From NCBI GenBank assembly GCA_017431165.1, contig JAFRLO010000018.1:1-55114 (forward strand): a DNA stretch of 55,114 nucleotides, read 5' to 3'. This stretch comes from Eggerthellaceae bacterium (lineage in GTDB: Bacteria > Actinomycetota > Coriobacteriia > Coriobacteriales > Eggerthellaceae). Positions 42,853 through 51,901 of the stretch are shown piece after piece. A program made the position numbers and the translations under genes. The notes under the pieces are model-generated. The model made no database searches and had not been told where the DNA came from. It saw only the letters and a list, made by a program, of their open reading frames with translations. Position 1 is the first letter of the stretch; every line of letters begins with the position of its first letter.

Positions 42853-44328
42853 TTAATAGGGTGCATAGACCTTGACGAGCGTGCAGTACATGCGGTCGCC
42901 ATCGATGGGTCTATCGTCGATGTTCGTGTAAGTGACGATGTAATCGCTTATACCCGTGGTTGCCAGGTAATCGCCGTAGTCGGGCGATCCGCTGTGCGTG
43001 TCGAGCGTGAAGTACTGCTTGTTCTCCATGTTGACGCCGCATACGACGTGCGTCGATTTGATCATGAACAGATTTCCGCACCAGCAGGCTGGCGCACTCG
43101 GAGTACGGTTCAGAGCGAACCATGGGGAGTCGCTGTAGGATTTCGGAGTGAATTCCTTGGAAGCCAGTGGCGATGCGGTCGTTTCCTCGATTGAGCGCGA
43201 AGATGATTCTTGCTGATTGGAAGGCGCTTCGACAGCGGGTTCTTTGAGTACGCGCTTTTCAAGTGGTGTGTATGTGCCGAGATTCGAGATGCCGTCTCCA
43301 TAGTTATAGATAGCATCGAATGAGAAGTTGAAGCCATTCGTGCCGTACCCGATTTCCAGAGGCCTCATTGATTGGGGAAGGACCATGGTGTCGAGGACGG
43401 CGTCATCTTTTGCCCGCAGGTTCGTGAGTTGGTAATACATGCCTTCTGCATTGGCGCGCGGCGAGATGATGACGCTTTCGGCGGTCGTGGTCGGAGGGGT
43501 AGCCATACGACCTGTCGATTGGTAAACGACCGAAGAGATCGTCGTGCCAATTTGGGCCTTTTTGAGCAACGACTGCTCTGTGGTGTGCGTTCCCGAAAGA
43601 CTCGGCAGCAACTGCCAATAGACATAGCGGCCTACCGCAGCAAGCGTCGGAGTCTCCCATTCGCGATCTCCCTCTTCGAGCAGCACAGGTTCGCCAAGCA
43701 CGTCATCATCAAGAACGGCAGCGTATACGCGCCATGTTCCTTCCATGATATTGACCTCGGTCCAGATGAGACCGTTTTCGCTTCCGCGCGCATCGAAGAT
43801 CTCGAATCCATCGGAAGACCCAACTGCCTGGTTGAGTACGACGGGACAGTAGCCAGACGAGAGGAACAGGACGCCAAGGTGGTTTAAGGGGCTGCCGGAA
43901 TCACCGGGGATCAGACAAGCGGCCATTGACCCGTTTGCCCACAAAAGCGTTCCATAGGGGAGCTCATACTCGGCATCTAAATACATGTACTCTTCAGCAT
44001 CGACCTGTTCGAAGTCGGCCATGGACGTCACCGATGCGTTGGGAACGGATAAGATGTCGAGGCTGGCTTCATCGCCGAATTGCTTGGAGATAACCGAGCT
44101 TCCAACGCCTATGCCTGCGACAGCTACGACACCAGCGGCGCCGATAAGCAGATGGCGTCTCGTCAGCACCACGTCACCCAGTTTTGTCGGAACGTTAACG
44201 GCGACTTGGTCAAGCGAGCTCTCTTGCGCTTTGACGGCTGCACGCAGACGCGCGGTGCGACGTTTTCTACCTGATATGAAGCTGGTATGTTTGCTTTTTT
44301 TCGATGCCATAGGGGAATATTGTGTCAT
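42853..44328 (-). CDS. Exported protein with twin-arginine-like signal, function unknown
   Basis: This protein of about 490 residues has a basic cytoplasmic head, then TRRHLLIGAAGVVAVAGIG (about 55-75), which resembles a Tat signal or membrane anchor. The exterior part is rich in beta strands with repeated aromatic/glycine turns, suggesting a beta-propeller-like fold, with a Ser/Glu-rich linker about two-thirds along and a CWCGN motif afterwards. No catalytic motif is recognised. The start is uncertain between 44328 and 44310 as neither has a clear ribosome site; the longer frame upstream is antisense to the response regulator. Confidence 0.75.
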   Translation of the reverse strand: MTQYSPMASKKSKHTSFISGRKRRTARLRAAVKAQESSLDQVAVNVPTKLGDVVLTRRHLLIGAAGVVAVAGIGVGSSVISKQFGDEASLDILSVPNASVTSMADFEQVDAEEYMYLDAEYELPYGTLLWANGSMAACLIPGDSGSPLNHLGVLFLSSGYCPVVLNQAVGSSDGFEIFDARGSENGLIWTEVNIMEGTWRVYAAVLDDDVLGEPVLLEEGDREWETPTLAAVGRYVYWQLLPSLSGTHTTEQSLLKKAQIGTTISSVVYQSTGRMATPPTTTAESVIISPRANAEGMYYQLTNLRAKDDAVLDTMVLPQSMRPLEIGYGTNGFNFSFDAIYNYGDGISNLGTYTPLEKRVLKEPAVEAPSNQQESSSRSIEETTASPLASKEFTPKSYSDSPWFALNRTPSAPACWCGNLFMIKSTHVVCGVNMENKQYFTLDTHSGSPDYGDYLATTGISDYIVTYTNIDDRPIDGDRMYCTLVKVYAPY

Positions 44329-44434
44329 TTCAGGTGCAAAAAAAGGGCGAGCACTTTGATTTGATACAATAAACGCAGAATACGGTCCCAAAGCAAGACA
44401 CTTTGCATTTATGGGTAATGGTAAGGAGAAGCAC

Positions 44435-45141
44435 ATGAGCAACGAACACGCAGGATTCTGTTGGTCGAAGACGAGAAAGCCATCCGCGATGCGGTTGCAG
44501 CCTATCTTGAGCGCGAGAACTATTGGGTCACCGGTGTGGGCGATGGCCAGGAAGCACTCGAGGAGTTTGGCAAGCATCATTTCGATCTGGTGATTCTCGA
44601 CTTGATGCTCCCACGCGTTCCAGGCGAGCGCGTTTGCCGTGCTATCCGCGATAATTCCGATGTTCCGATAATCATGCTAACCGCGAAGGGCGAAGTGGAA
44701 GATCGCATTATCGGCCTTGAACTTGGTGCAGATGACTATCTGATTAAACCGTTCAGCCCGCGTGAGCTTGTCGCACGTGTCCGTGCGCTGCTCCGTCGCG
44801 TGCATGCTGATTCGGAGCCTCAGCGCGAAGTCCTTGAGTTCGGCGAGCTGACCATCGATGTTTCTGGTCATAAGGTCATGGTGAGCGGCAAGGAAGTCGA
44901 TTTGACTGCAAGCGAGTTCAAACTGTTGACCACGCTTTCGCGTTATCCCGGACGTGTCTATTCCCGTATGGAGTTAGTCGAAAAGGTGCTCGGGTACGAT
45001 TTCGAAGGATACGAGCGCACAATCGACTCTCACGTGAAGAACCTGCGCGCGAAAATTGGCGACAATCCGCGTAATCCTCGTTGGTTGCATACGGTCCATG
45101 GTGTAGGCTATCGTTTCGAGGATCCCTCGAAAACCGCCTAG
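44435..45141 (+). CDS. OmpR/PhoB-type response regulator, with apparent one-base frameshift near the start
   Basis: The receiver domain has the acidic pocket VEDE, phospho-acceptor Asp in VILDLMLPR, Thr in MLTAKGE and Lys in DYLIKPFSP. A winged-helix DNA-binding domain follows, ending in HTVHGVGYRF. The ATG at 44435 has an ideal AAGGAG site but reads out of frame with the rest. Adding one base near 44450-44452 gives MSNEHARILLVEDE, the normal family start. In the sequence as given, the open frame has no start with a ribosome site and would lose the first strand. It is either a real mutation or an assembly error. The cognate kinase is next. Confidence 0.85.
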
Positions 45142-45199
45142 CATCCATTACGTGCGGGTGACCTGAAAAACGCCGCTGGATAAGCGTAAGCCATCGCAC

Positions 45200-46708
45200 A
45201 TGATGAAACGAAAGAAATCCGACAATTCCGCGTCGAGCCAGCACGGCAAAATGAAGTCGTGGTGGGGCAACTTGTCGTACACCACGCGAATGACGTGCTC
45301 ATTCGCGCTTATCGCTTTGATGACTGCACTTGTGGCGGCAGGATTTCTGGCGTTCGTGTGGGAACAGCATTTCCAAACATACACGCGTGAGAATATGCAA
45401 ATAACCGCCGATTCGACAGCTGCTCGCATCGCGGAGCGCTATGTCGAAGAAGGCGGATGGACGACGGAAACGGTTTCAGCTGCCGCTTACGTGGGCGTGA
45501 CGTATCCAGGCGTCGGCATTGTCGTTGCCGACAGTTCGGGTACTACCCGTTACGACTCCACGAACGTCGTTAACCCAGAGCAAGGAAGTTCGGCCCGATC
45601 CCTCGCGCCGCCTGATCCTGACAGCGTTGCGACGGCTGACATCATGGTAAACGGCGAATCGGTCGGCCTCGTGCGGGTTTGGGTATATGGTTCGGATGGT
45701 CTGCTGCGTCAGACCGATCTTGCATTCCGAGAGAACTCCTATCAAGCCATGGCTATCGCATCGGTGTTAGCCATCGTGCTTGCATCGGGAATCGGTTTTC
45801 TGTTCGCGCGCAGTCTAGTGCGACCGATCAAGCGCATGACGCAAACTGCAAAAGCCATAGGAAGCGGTGATTTGACTGCTCGAACGGGTTTGCAGGGCGA
45901 TGATGAGATCTCGCAGTTGGGAGAGACTTTCGATGCCATGGCCGAATCGGTCGAGAAGGACAGGAAGCTCGAACGTCGTCTCACCACTGACGTTGCCCAT
46001 GAGTTGCGCACGCCCCTCATGGCGATCCGCTCGACCGTCGAAGCTATGATCGATGGCGTATTCGTGCCAGACGAGGAGAGGCTTGCCACAGTTAATTCGG
46101 AAGTCGAGCGCTTAAGCAGGCTTGTCGATGCGCTTTTGAAACTCTCGCGTTTGGAGAACCGTTCGACGCCCATGAAGAACGAGCTCGTCAATGTCGGCGA
46201 TCTGGTCTCGAGCATCATCGGCGCACACGAGGCATTTGTAGTGGATTCGGGACTTGAGATGGTCTACGAAGCAGAAAGCGACGTACTCGTGCGCGGCGAT
46301 GCCGATATGATCAGGCAGGCGACAGCGAATCTGATTTCGAATGCGGTTCGCTATACGCCTGAAGGCGGCATGATCACCGTCAAGGTATACAAGGGCGAGA
46401 TTATGGCGTCGATCATGGTACAGGATACCGGCATCGGTCTGACGCCCGAAGAGGCCAAGATGGTGTTCTCTCGTTTCTGGCGTGCCGAAGCGGGACGCAA
46501 TCGCGAAAGCGGTGGCTTGGGAATCGGCCTTTCGGTGGTCAAGGAGATTGTCGATCGACACGGTGGTTGGGTTGAAGTGCAGGGCAAGAAGGATGAGGGC
46601 GCACGCTTCATCATCCATCTGCCGCTTTACAGCAAGGAGCGCGAGTTAGCACAGCAGCGTGAGGCAGCGCGTCAACAGCGGAGGCTGGGAAAACGCGCCA
46701 ACCGATAG
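45200..46708 (+). CDS. Two-component sensor histidine kinase
   Basis: The 502-residue membrane kinase has TM1 (about 30-52), an extracytoplasmic sensor region, TM2 (about 178-200) and a HAMP domain. HisKA follows with phospho-acceptor His in DVAHELRTPLM, then HATPase_c with NLISNAVRYTPEGG (N box), DTGIGLTPEE and GGLGIGLSVVKEI. A basic Gln/Arg-rich tail ends it. It lies 58 bases after the response regulator and should phosphorylate it. The stimulus is unknown. The ribosome site is weak (GGATAAG). Confidence 0.93.
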   Translation: MMKRKKSDNSASSQHGKMKSWWGNLSYTTRMTCSFALIALMTALVAAGFLAFVWEQHFQTYTRENMQITADSTAARIAERYVEEGGWTTETVSAAAYVGVTYPGVGIVVADSSGTTRYDSTNVVNPEQGSSARSLAPPDPDSVATADIMVNGESVGLVRVWVYGSDGLLRQTDLAFRENSYQAMAIASVLAIVLASGIGFLFARSLVRPIKRMTQTAKAIGSGDLTARTGLQGDDEISQLGETFDAMAESVEKDRKLERRLTTDVAHELRTPLMAIRSTVEAMIDGVFVPDEERLATVNSEVERLSRLVDALLKLSRLENRSTPMKNELVNVGDLVSSIIGAHEAFVVDSGLEMVYEAESDVLVRGDADMIRQATANLISNAVRYTPEGGMITVKVYKGEIMASIMVQDTGIGLTPEEAKMVFSRFWRAEAGRNRESGGLGIGLSVVKEIVDRHGGWVEVQGKKDEGARFIIHLPLYSKERELAQQREAARQQRRLGKRANR

Positions 46709-46731
46709 TTTTCCGATTCTCGTATTCACAG

Positions 46732-46760
46732 CTGACATTGTCGTGCGCTTGCGCTACAAT
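46732..46760 (+). promoter_or_regulatory. Promoter of the basic membrane protein gene
   Basis: CTGACA (46732-46737), a 17-base spacer and TACAAT (46755-46760) form a near-consensus promoter about 60 bases before the ATG at 46821. Confidence 0.7.
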
Positions 46761-46820
46761 TTTCGGACGCACTCATTACATACAAGAGCGCATGGGCGCT
46801 GCACATAAGGAGAATCATAC

Positions 46821-47447
46821 ATGGGCATTCGTGAAAAACTCGATCTAGAGCCGATCGAAGATTCGTCTGAAAAGGACAAGAGCACGTATTACCGCAAGAG
46901 CGCGGCATCGCTGAAACCGAAGAGCAAAGCCGCTTCTTCGGTTGTGCTGGAATCTGAGCGTAAGCCGAAGACGCGCGCTGAGAAGAAGGCAGCAAAGGCC
47001 GAAGAGAAAAAGAAGAAGGAATCGAACCCGCAAAACAGCTATCGCTACGAGAAACCGACATCGGAGCGCTATAAGAACCTGCGTAAGCTCTGGTGGGTTC
47101 TCATCGGCATCGCGGTAGTCCTCATGGTGATTGTCGCCGTTGGGCAAGCGTGGTTCACCGAAACGTCGAATGAGCCCCTCTTCTACGCCATCCTGTTTGC
47201 AGGTTGGGGTTTCCTGATTGCTGCCCTGATCGTCGATTTCGGCCCTGTGCGCAAGGAGCGCAAGCGTTGGGAGGCCGAGCATGGCATCGGTGCTGTGAAG
47301 ACCAAGGCCGAGCGTAGGCTCGAAAAGACGAAGAAGGCCGAGGAGAACGCCCGTCGCGCCAAGGAGCGTGAGGCTGTCGCTCGCGGCGAGGAGATTGCTC
47401 CTGTGGAAGAAGAGCCTGCCAAGAAGAGCCGGCGATTCTGGAAGTAG
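46821..47447 (+). CDS. Basic two-TM membrane protein of unknown function
   Basis: The 208-residue protein has a highly charged Lys/Glu/Ala-rich N-terminus (1-90), two membrane helices (about 91-112 and 119-140) and a second basic, helical cytoplasmic tail (about 145-208, with repeats of RRLEKTKKAEENARRAKE type). Both ends face the cytoplasm. It resembles no named family that I recognise. AAGGAG precedes the ATG, and promoter and terminator flank it, so it is a single-gene unit. Confidence 0.82.
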   Translation: MGIREKLDLEPIEDSSEKDKSTYYRKSAASLKPKSKAASSVVLESERKPKTRAEKKAAKAEEKKKKESNPQNSYRYEKPTSERYKNLRKLWWVLIGIAVVLMVIVAVGQAWFTETSNEPLFYAILFAGWGFLIAALIVDFGPVRKERKRWEAEHGIGAVKTKAERRLEKTKKAEENARRAKEREAVARGEEIAPVEEEPAKKSRRFWK

Positions 47448-47492
47448 GGCTTGCCGGCACTCCGCCAACGAAACAACAGCGAAAGATACCGA

Positions 47493-47517
47493 GGGCGCAC
47501 TGCGGTGCGCCCCTTTT
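47493..47517 (+). terminator. Terminator before purL
   Basis: An 8-bp GC stem (GGGCGCAC, TGCG loop, GTGCGCCC) ends in CTTTT. It closes the basic membrane protein unit. Confidence 0.88.
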
Positions 47518-47551
47518 CGTGATAGGGTGTGAATAGACATTTTTTGCGGCT

Positions 47552-47574
47552 TGCGATGCATCGCACGATAGTAT
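47552..47574 (+). promoter_or_regulatory. Palindrome and -10-like element ahead of purL
   Basis: A perfect 14-bp palindrome TGCGATGCATCGCA (47552-47565) lies just before a TAGTAT -10-like hexamer (47569-47574), about 65 bases upstream of the purL start. A TTGCGG at 47544-47549 could be a -35 with a 19-base spacer. The palindrome is placed as an operator would be. Confidence 0.5.
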
Positions 47575-47637
47575 TTCGTGGGTCCATCGCTGACCGGGGC
47601 GTTTCGTATAGCGACAAGCGAAAGGGAAGAGTGCACG

Positions 47638-50600
47638 ATGGTTTCGCGGATCTATGTGGAGAAAAGGCCAGGCTTCGATGTGGCAGCGCAAGGTCTCGCT
47701 GGCGAATTGCATGACATAGTCGGCATCGCAAGCCTTACAGGTGTGAGGCTCATCAATCGCTATGACGTCGAGGGTATCTCGAGTGAGTTGTTCGAGCAGT
47801 GCATCGATACCGTGTTCAGCGAACCGCAAAGCGACGTTTCTATGCGCGAACTACCCGAGTTAACCGATGAGGCGGTTTTCGCGGTGGAGTATCTGCCAGG
47901 TCAGTTCGATCAACGCGCAGACTCAGCAAGCGAGTGCATTCAATTGATTTCTTGCGGCGAGCGCCCGCTGGTACGAAGTGCGACCGTGTACGTGCTTTCG
48001 GGTGAGCTTTCTGCGCAGGATGTGGATGCAGTGAAGTCGTATGTCATCAATCCGGTCGAAGCACTAGAGGCAAGCCTTGATCTTCCCGATACGCTTGCCA
48101 TGGAATATGTCGTTCCCGACAAAGTCGAGATCCTCGATGGCTTTTGCGAGATGACCAGCGAGGAGCTCTCCGCGTTCATCGATGCGCGCGGGCTCGCGAT
48201 GGATTTGGCTGACATCACGTTCTGCCAAGAATATTTCACGGAAGAGAAACGCGACCCTACCATCACAGAGATCAAGATGATCGACACGTACTGGTCCGAT
48301 CATTGCCGTCACACTACGTTCAATACCGAACTTGAGGATATCGCCATCGAGGACGAGCAGGTGTGCGCTGCGTTTGTGCGTTACCTCGAATTACGCAAAG
48401 AGCTCGGCCGTGAGGAGAAACCCGTGTGCCTGATGGACATGGGCACTATCGGTGCGAAATATCTGAAAGCAAAGGGCATTTTGAAGAACCTCGACGAGTC
48501 CGACGAGATCAATGCTTGCACTGTGAAGGTCAAGTGCGATGTCGATGGAGAAGAGCAGGATTGGTTGTATCTGTTCAAAAACGAGACGCATAACCATCCG
48601 ACGGAGATCGAACCATTTGGTGGTGCGGCAACCTGCGTCGGCGGCGCGATCCGCGATCCGCTTTCGGGACGCAGCTATGTGTATCAGGCGATGCGCGTGA
48701 CCGGCGCTGCCGATCCTCTCGTACCGGTAGACCAGACGATTCCCGGTAAGCTTCCGCAGCGCAAACTGGTCATGACGGCAGCTGCGGGCTATTCATCCTA
48801 CGGCAATCAGATCGGTCTTGCTACGGGACAGGTCAACGAGCTGTACCATCCAGGCTATGCGGCGAAGCGCATGGAAATCGGTGCCGTGGTAGGCGCAACG
48901 CCTGCAAGCCATGTACGTCGCGAAGAACCTGCACCAGGTGATGTGGTCGTGCTTTTGGGTGGACGTACCGGCCGTGACGGCATCGGCGGCGCGACGGGAT
49001 CCTCGAAGGCCCATAAAAAGACGAGCCTTGCTACGTGCGGTGCCGAGGTGCAGAAGGGCAATCCTCCCGTAGAGCGCAAACTACAGCGTCTGTTCCGCCG
49101 CGAAGACGCATGCAAGTTGATAAAGCGTTGCAATGATTTCGGTGCGGGTGGCGTATCGGTCGCCATCGGCGAGCTTGCGAACGGCCTCTCGATCGAGCTC
49201 GATCGCGTTCCCAAGAAATACGAGGGTCTCGATGGTACCGAGCTTGCGATTTCCGAGAGCCAAGAGCGCATGGCAGTTGCTTTAGCGGCACAAGATGTCG
49301 ACGCCTTCATCGCTATGGCGCATGAGGAAAACCTCGAAGCGACGCCTGTTGCCGTAGTAACCGATGATGAGCGCGTGCGGATGCAATGGGCTGGTGATAC
49401 CATCGTTGATGTGAGCCGTGCATTCCTTGGCAGCAATGGTGCACCGAAGCACATGACCGTGAAGGTCGGCGAGCAGGGCACGTATGAGCGTTCGTGGGAA
49501 GGCGATACGCTGACCGAGCGTTTGGAAGCGGTGCTCAGTGATCTGAACGTATGCTCGAACAAAGGCCTTTCGGAGCGTTTCGACTCTACCATCGGCGCGG
49601 CAACTGTGCTCATGCCCTTTGGCGGCAAGCGTCAGCTCACACCATCCATGGCGATGGTCGCGAAGCTTCCCGTCGATGGGGAGACGACCACGTGCAGTGG
49701 CATGGCTTGGGGCTTCAACCCTTACCTTTCATCGGCGAACCAGTATCAGGGCGCGTATCTCGCCGTGGTCGAAAGCGTTGCCAAGCTTGTAGCAGCTGGC
49801 TTTGACCATCACGAGGCTTACCTAACCTTCCAAGAATACTTCGAGAAGCTCGGTGCCGATCCTGCTCGCTGGGGCAAGCCTACAGCCGCGCTGCTCGGTT
49901 CCCTGATGGCGCAAGTCGATTTGGGCGTGGGTTCCATCGGCGGTAAGGATTCTATGAGCGGAAGCTTCGAGGATTTGGATGTTCCGCCAACTTTGGTGAG
50001 CTTTGCCACAGCAGTCGGATCGATTCATCGCGTGATGTCGCCCGAATTCAAGTGTGCAGGAAGCCGCATCGTGGCGCTGAAACCTGTCTACGATGGCTTG
50101 ATTCCGCGCAAGGACGGTCTGCTCGATGCGATTAGTGTTGTTGAGGAGCTTACGGCTGCAGCTGGCGAGGCGGAAGAAGCTGGCAAGGATGCGCCGGTTC
50201 GCGCCATTGCAACGATCGGCTACGGTTGTGCGGCTGAGACGCTGTTCAAGATGTGCGTCGGCAACGGTCTTGGTATCGCGTTCGATGAGACATTCGACCC
50301 CGAGCGCCTGTTCTGCCCAGCGTACGGTAGCTTCATCGTGGAGCTTCCCGAGGATGCTTTGTCTGTGACAGGCACTGCGAACATGCAAGTCATCGAGTTG
50401 GGAAGCGTGACAGAAGCATATCAATGGTCCATTGCTGGTGAGGCTATCGAGCTTGCAGCGCTGCAGGAGGCATGGGAAAGCAAGCTCGAGCCCGTGTTCC
50501 CGTATCGCGGCTCGGGCGACGAGGTCAAGCAGCAAACATACGATTCACAGCCTCCGCTCGTCTTCAGCGAGAACTTCGCGAAGCCGCGTGTCATCATTCC

Positions 50601-51378
50601 CGTGTTCCCGGGAACCAATTGCGAATACGACACCGCGCGTGCGTTCCGTCGTGCAGGCGCACTGCCGACAACGCTCGTCATCAATAACCTATCGCCTGAA
50701 GCGGTTGCGGAAAGCACGCAAGCGCTTGCCGATGCCATTAAGCAGAGCCAGATCATCATGATCCCCGGCGGCTTCAGCGGCGGCGATGAACCCGATGGTT
50801 CCGCCAAGCTGATCACGGCGTTCTTCCGTTCTCCATGGGTGACAGATGCTGTGCGTGATTTACTGCATGAGCGGGAGGGTCTGATGCTGGGCATCTGCAA
50901 CGGATTCCAAGCGCTGGTCAAGCTCGGCTTGGTTCCCTTCGGCGATGTCGTCGACATGGAGCCCAACTATCCAACCTTGACGTTCAACAGCATCGGTCGT
51001 CATCAAAGCCGCCTTGTGCGTACGCGCATCGCCAGCTCGGTGTCTCCGTGGCTGAGCTTGTGCAACGTGGGCGATATCCATACGGTTGCCATCAGCCATG
51101 GCGAAGGCCGTTTCACCGCACCGGAAGGCTTGTTACGGCAGCTGTCCTATGCGGGCCAGATAGCGACGCAATACGTTGACGAGTACGGTCAGCCGTCCAT
51201 GGATTTGGATGTGAATCCCAACGGTTCGGATTGGGCAATCGAAGGCATAACGAGCCTTGATGGCCGTGTTCTGGGCAAGATGGGTCACTCCGAGCGTGCT
51301 GCTGACGGGTTGTATAAGAACGTTGCGGGGAATACGTTCCAGCCAATCTTCGAAGGCGGTGTCGCGTACTTTGCCTAG
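47638..51378 (+). CDS. purL: Phosphoribosylformylglycinamidine synthase, single-chain
   Basis: The 1246-residue enzyme converts FGAR to FGAM in purine synthesis, combining the PurS-like N-terminus, two ATPase half-domains and a glutaminase. Visible motifs are TYWSDHCRHTTF, ETHNHPTEIEPFGGAATCVGG, GGKDSMSGSF and the glutaminase elbow GICNGFQALV with the nucleophile Cys and SHGEGRF histidine. The start at 47638 follows AAGGGAAG; the frame is open 20 codons further upstream without support. Other purine genes are not in the window. A palindromic site precedes it. Confidence 0.96.
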   Translation: MVSRIYVEKRPGFDVAAQGLAGELHDIVGIASLTGVRLINRYDVEGISSELFEQCIDTVFSEPQSDVSMRELPELTDEAVFAVEYLPGQFDQRADSASECIQLISCGERPLVRSATVYVLSGELSAQDVDAVKSYVINPVEALEASLDLPDTLAMEYVVPDKVEILDGFCEMTSEELSAFIDARGLAMDLADITFCQEYFTEEKRDPTITEIKMIDTYWSDHCRHTTFNTELEDIAIEDEQVCAAFVRYLELRKELGREEKPVCLMDMGTIGAKYLKAKGILKNLDESDEINACTVKVKCDVDGEEQDWLYLFKNETHNHPTEIEPFGGAATCVGGAIRDPLSGRSYVYQAMRVTGAADPLVPVDQTIPGKLPQRKLVMTAAAGYSSYGNQIGLATGQVNELYHPGYAAKRMEIGAVVGATPASHVRREEPAPGDVVVLLGGRTGRDGIGGATGSSKAHKKTSLATCGAEVQKGNPPVERKLQRLFRREDACKLIKRCNDFGAGGVSVAIGELANGLSIELDRVPKKYEGLDGTELAISESQERMAVALAAQDVDAFIAMAHEENLEATPVAVVTDDERVRMQWAGDTIVDVSRAFLGSNGAPKHMTVKVGEQGTYERSWEGDTLTERLEAVLSDLNVCSNKGLSERFDSTIGAATVLMPFGGKRQLTPSMAMVAKLPVDGETTTCSGMAWGFNPYLSSANQYQGAYLAVVESVAKLVAAGFDHHEAYLTFQEYFEKLGADPARWGKPTAALLGSLMAQVDLGVGSIGGKDSMSGSFEDLDVPPTLVSFATAVGSIHRVMSPEFKCAGSRIVALKPVYDGLIPRKDGLLDAISVVEELTAAAGEAEEAGKDAPVRAIATIGYGCAAETLFKMCVGNGLGIAFDETFDPERLFCPAYGSFIVELPEDALSVTGTANMQVIELGSVTEAYQWSIAGEAIELAALQEAWESKLEPVFPYRGSGDEVKQQTYDSQPPLVFSENFAKPRVIIPVFPGTNCEYDTARAFRRAGALPTTLVINNLSPEAVAESTQALADAIKQSQIIMIPGGFSGGDEPDGSAKLITAFFRSPWVTDAVRDLLHEREGLMLGICNGFQALVKLGLVPFGDVVDMEPNYPTLTFNSIGRHQSRLVRTRIASSVSPWLSLCNVGDIHTVAISHGEGRFTAPEGLLRQLSYAGQIATQYVDEYGQPSMDLDVNPNGSDWAIEGITSLDGRVLGKMGHSERAADGLYKNVAGNTFQPIFEGGVAYFA

Positions 51379-51437
51379 AGCGTAACGGCATTCTTGCAAG
51401 TATCGAGGTGCTCTCTGATTTTGTTAGGAGATTTCTC

Positions 51438-51707
51438 ATGCGCGTCAAGTTCGTTGCAACATACCGGCAGATCACCGGATGCAAATCCTGTGAAATGCCT
51501 GCCCCAGACGATGTTTTGTCGCTTCTGAAAGCGTTGAAGGATCGCTGGCCTGAGTTTCGGTATCTCCTCAACGAGGACGGTACGGATGCAAGCGACTACG
51601 TAAGCATTGTGGTAAGCGGCCGCTATATTGAGCATCTCGACGGTGTGGCAACCAAACTTGCCGAACAAGACGAAGTCGTCATCACCCCCGTGGTTTCAGG
51701 CGGCTAG
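51438..51707 (+). CDS. MoaD/ThiS-family ubiquitin-like sulfur carrier
   Basis: The 89-residue beta-grasp protein ends in GG, the thiocarboxylation site, preceded by the EVVITPVVSGG segment typical of MoaD. It starts behind TAGGAGA. MoaD relatives donate sulfur for molybdopterin, ThiS for thiamine; tungsten-enzyme-associated MoaD2 proteins are another possibility. No activating MoeB/ThiF enzyme or cofactor gene lies nearby. It follows purL by 59 bases and may be transcribed from it. Confidence 0.88.
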   Translation: MRVKFVATYRQITGCKSCEMPAPDDVLSLLKALKDRWPEFRYLLNEDGTDASDYVSIVVSGRYIEHLDGVATKLAEQDEVVITPVVSGG

Positions 51708-51901
51708 GAAACCGATTCGTCCGGAAAGCTGTTTTCGGGAAAAGCCATTTGCCATTGTCGCGGCTTGGAAAAACGCAATTATCGCGACTGCAAACGAATA
51801 CCATTCAGTGAGTCAAAATGCTATGATGAAATGTAGCGTTTAGAAGGCTATTTTTCGGTCATTAATCTATGGTCAATTGGGATAAGGAGGTAGAACCGCA
51901 T

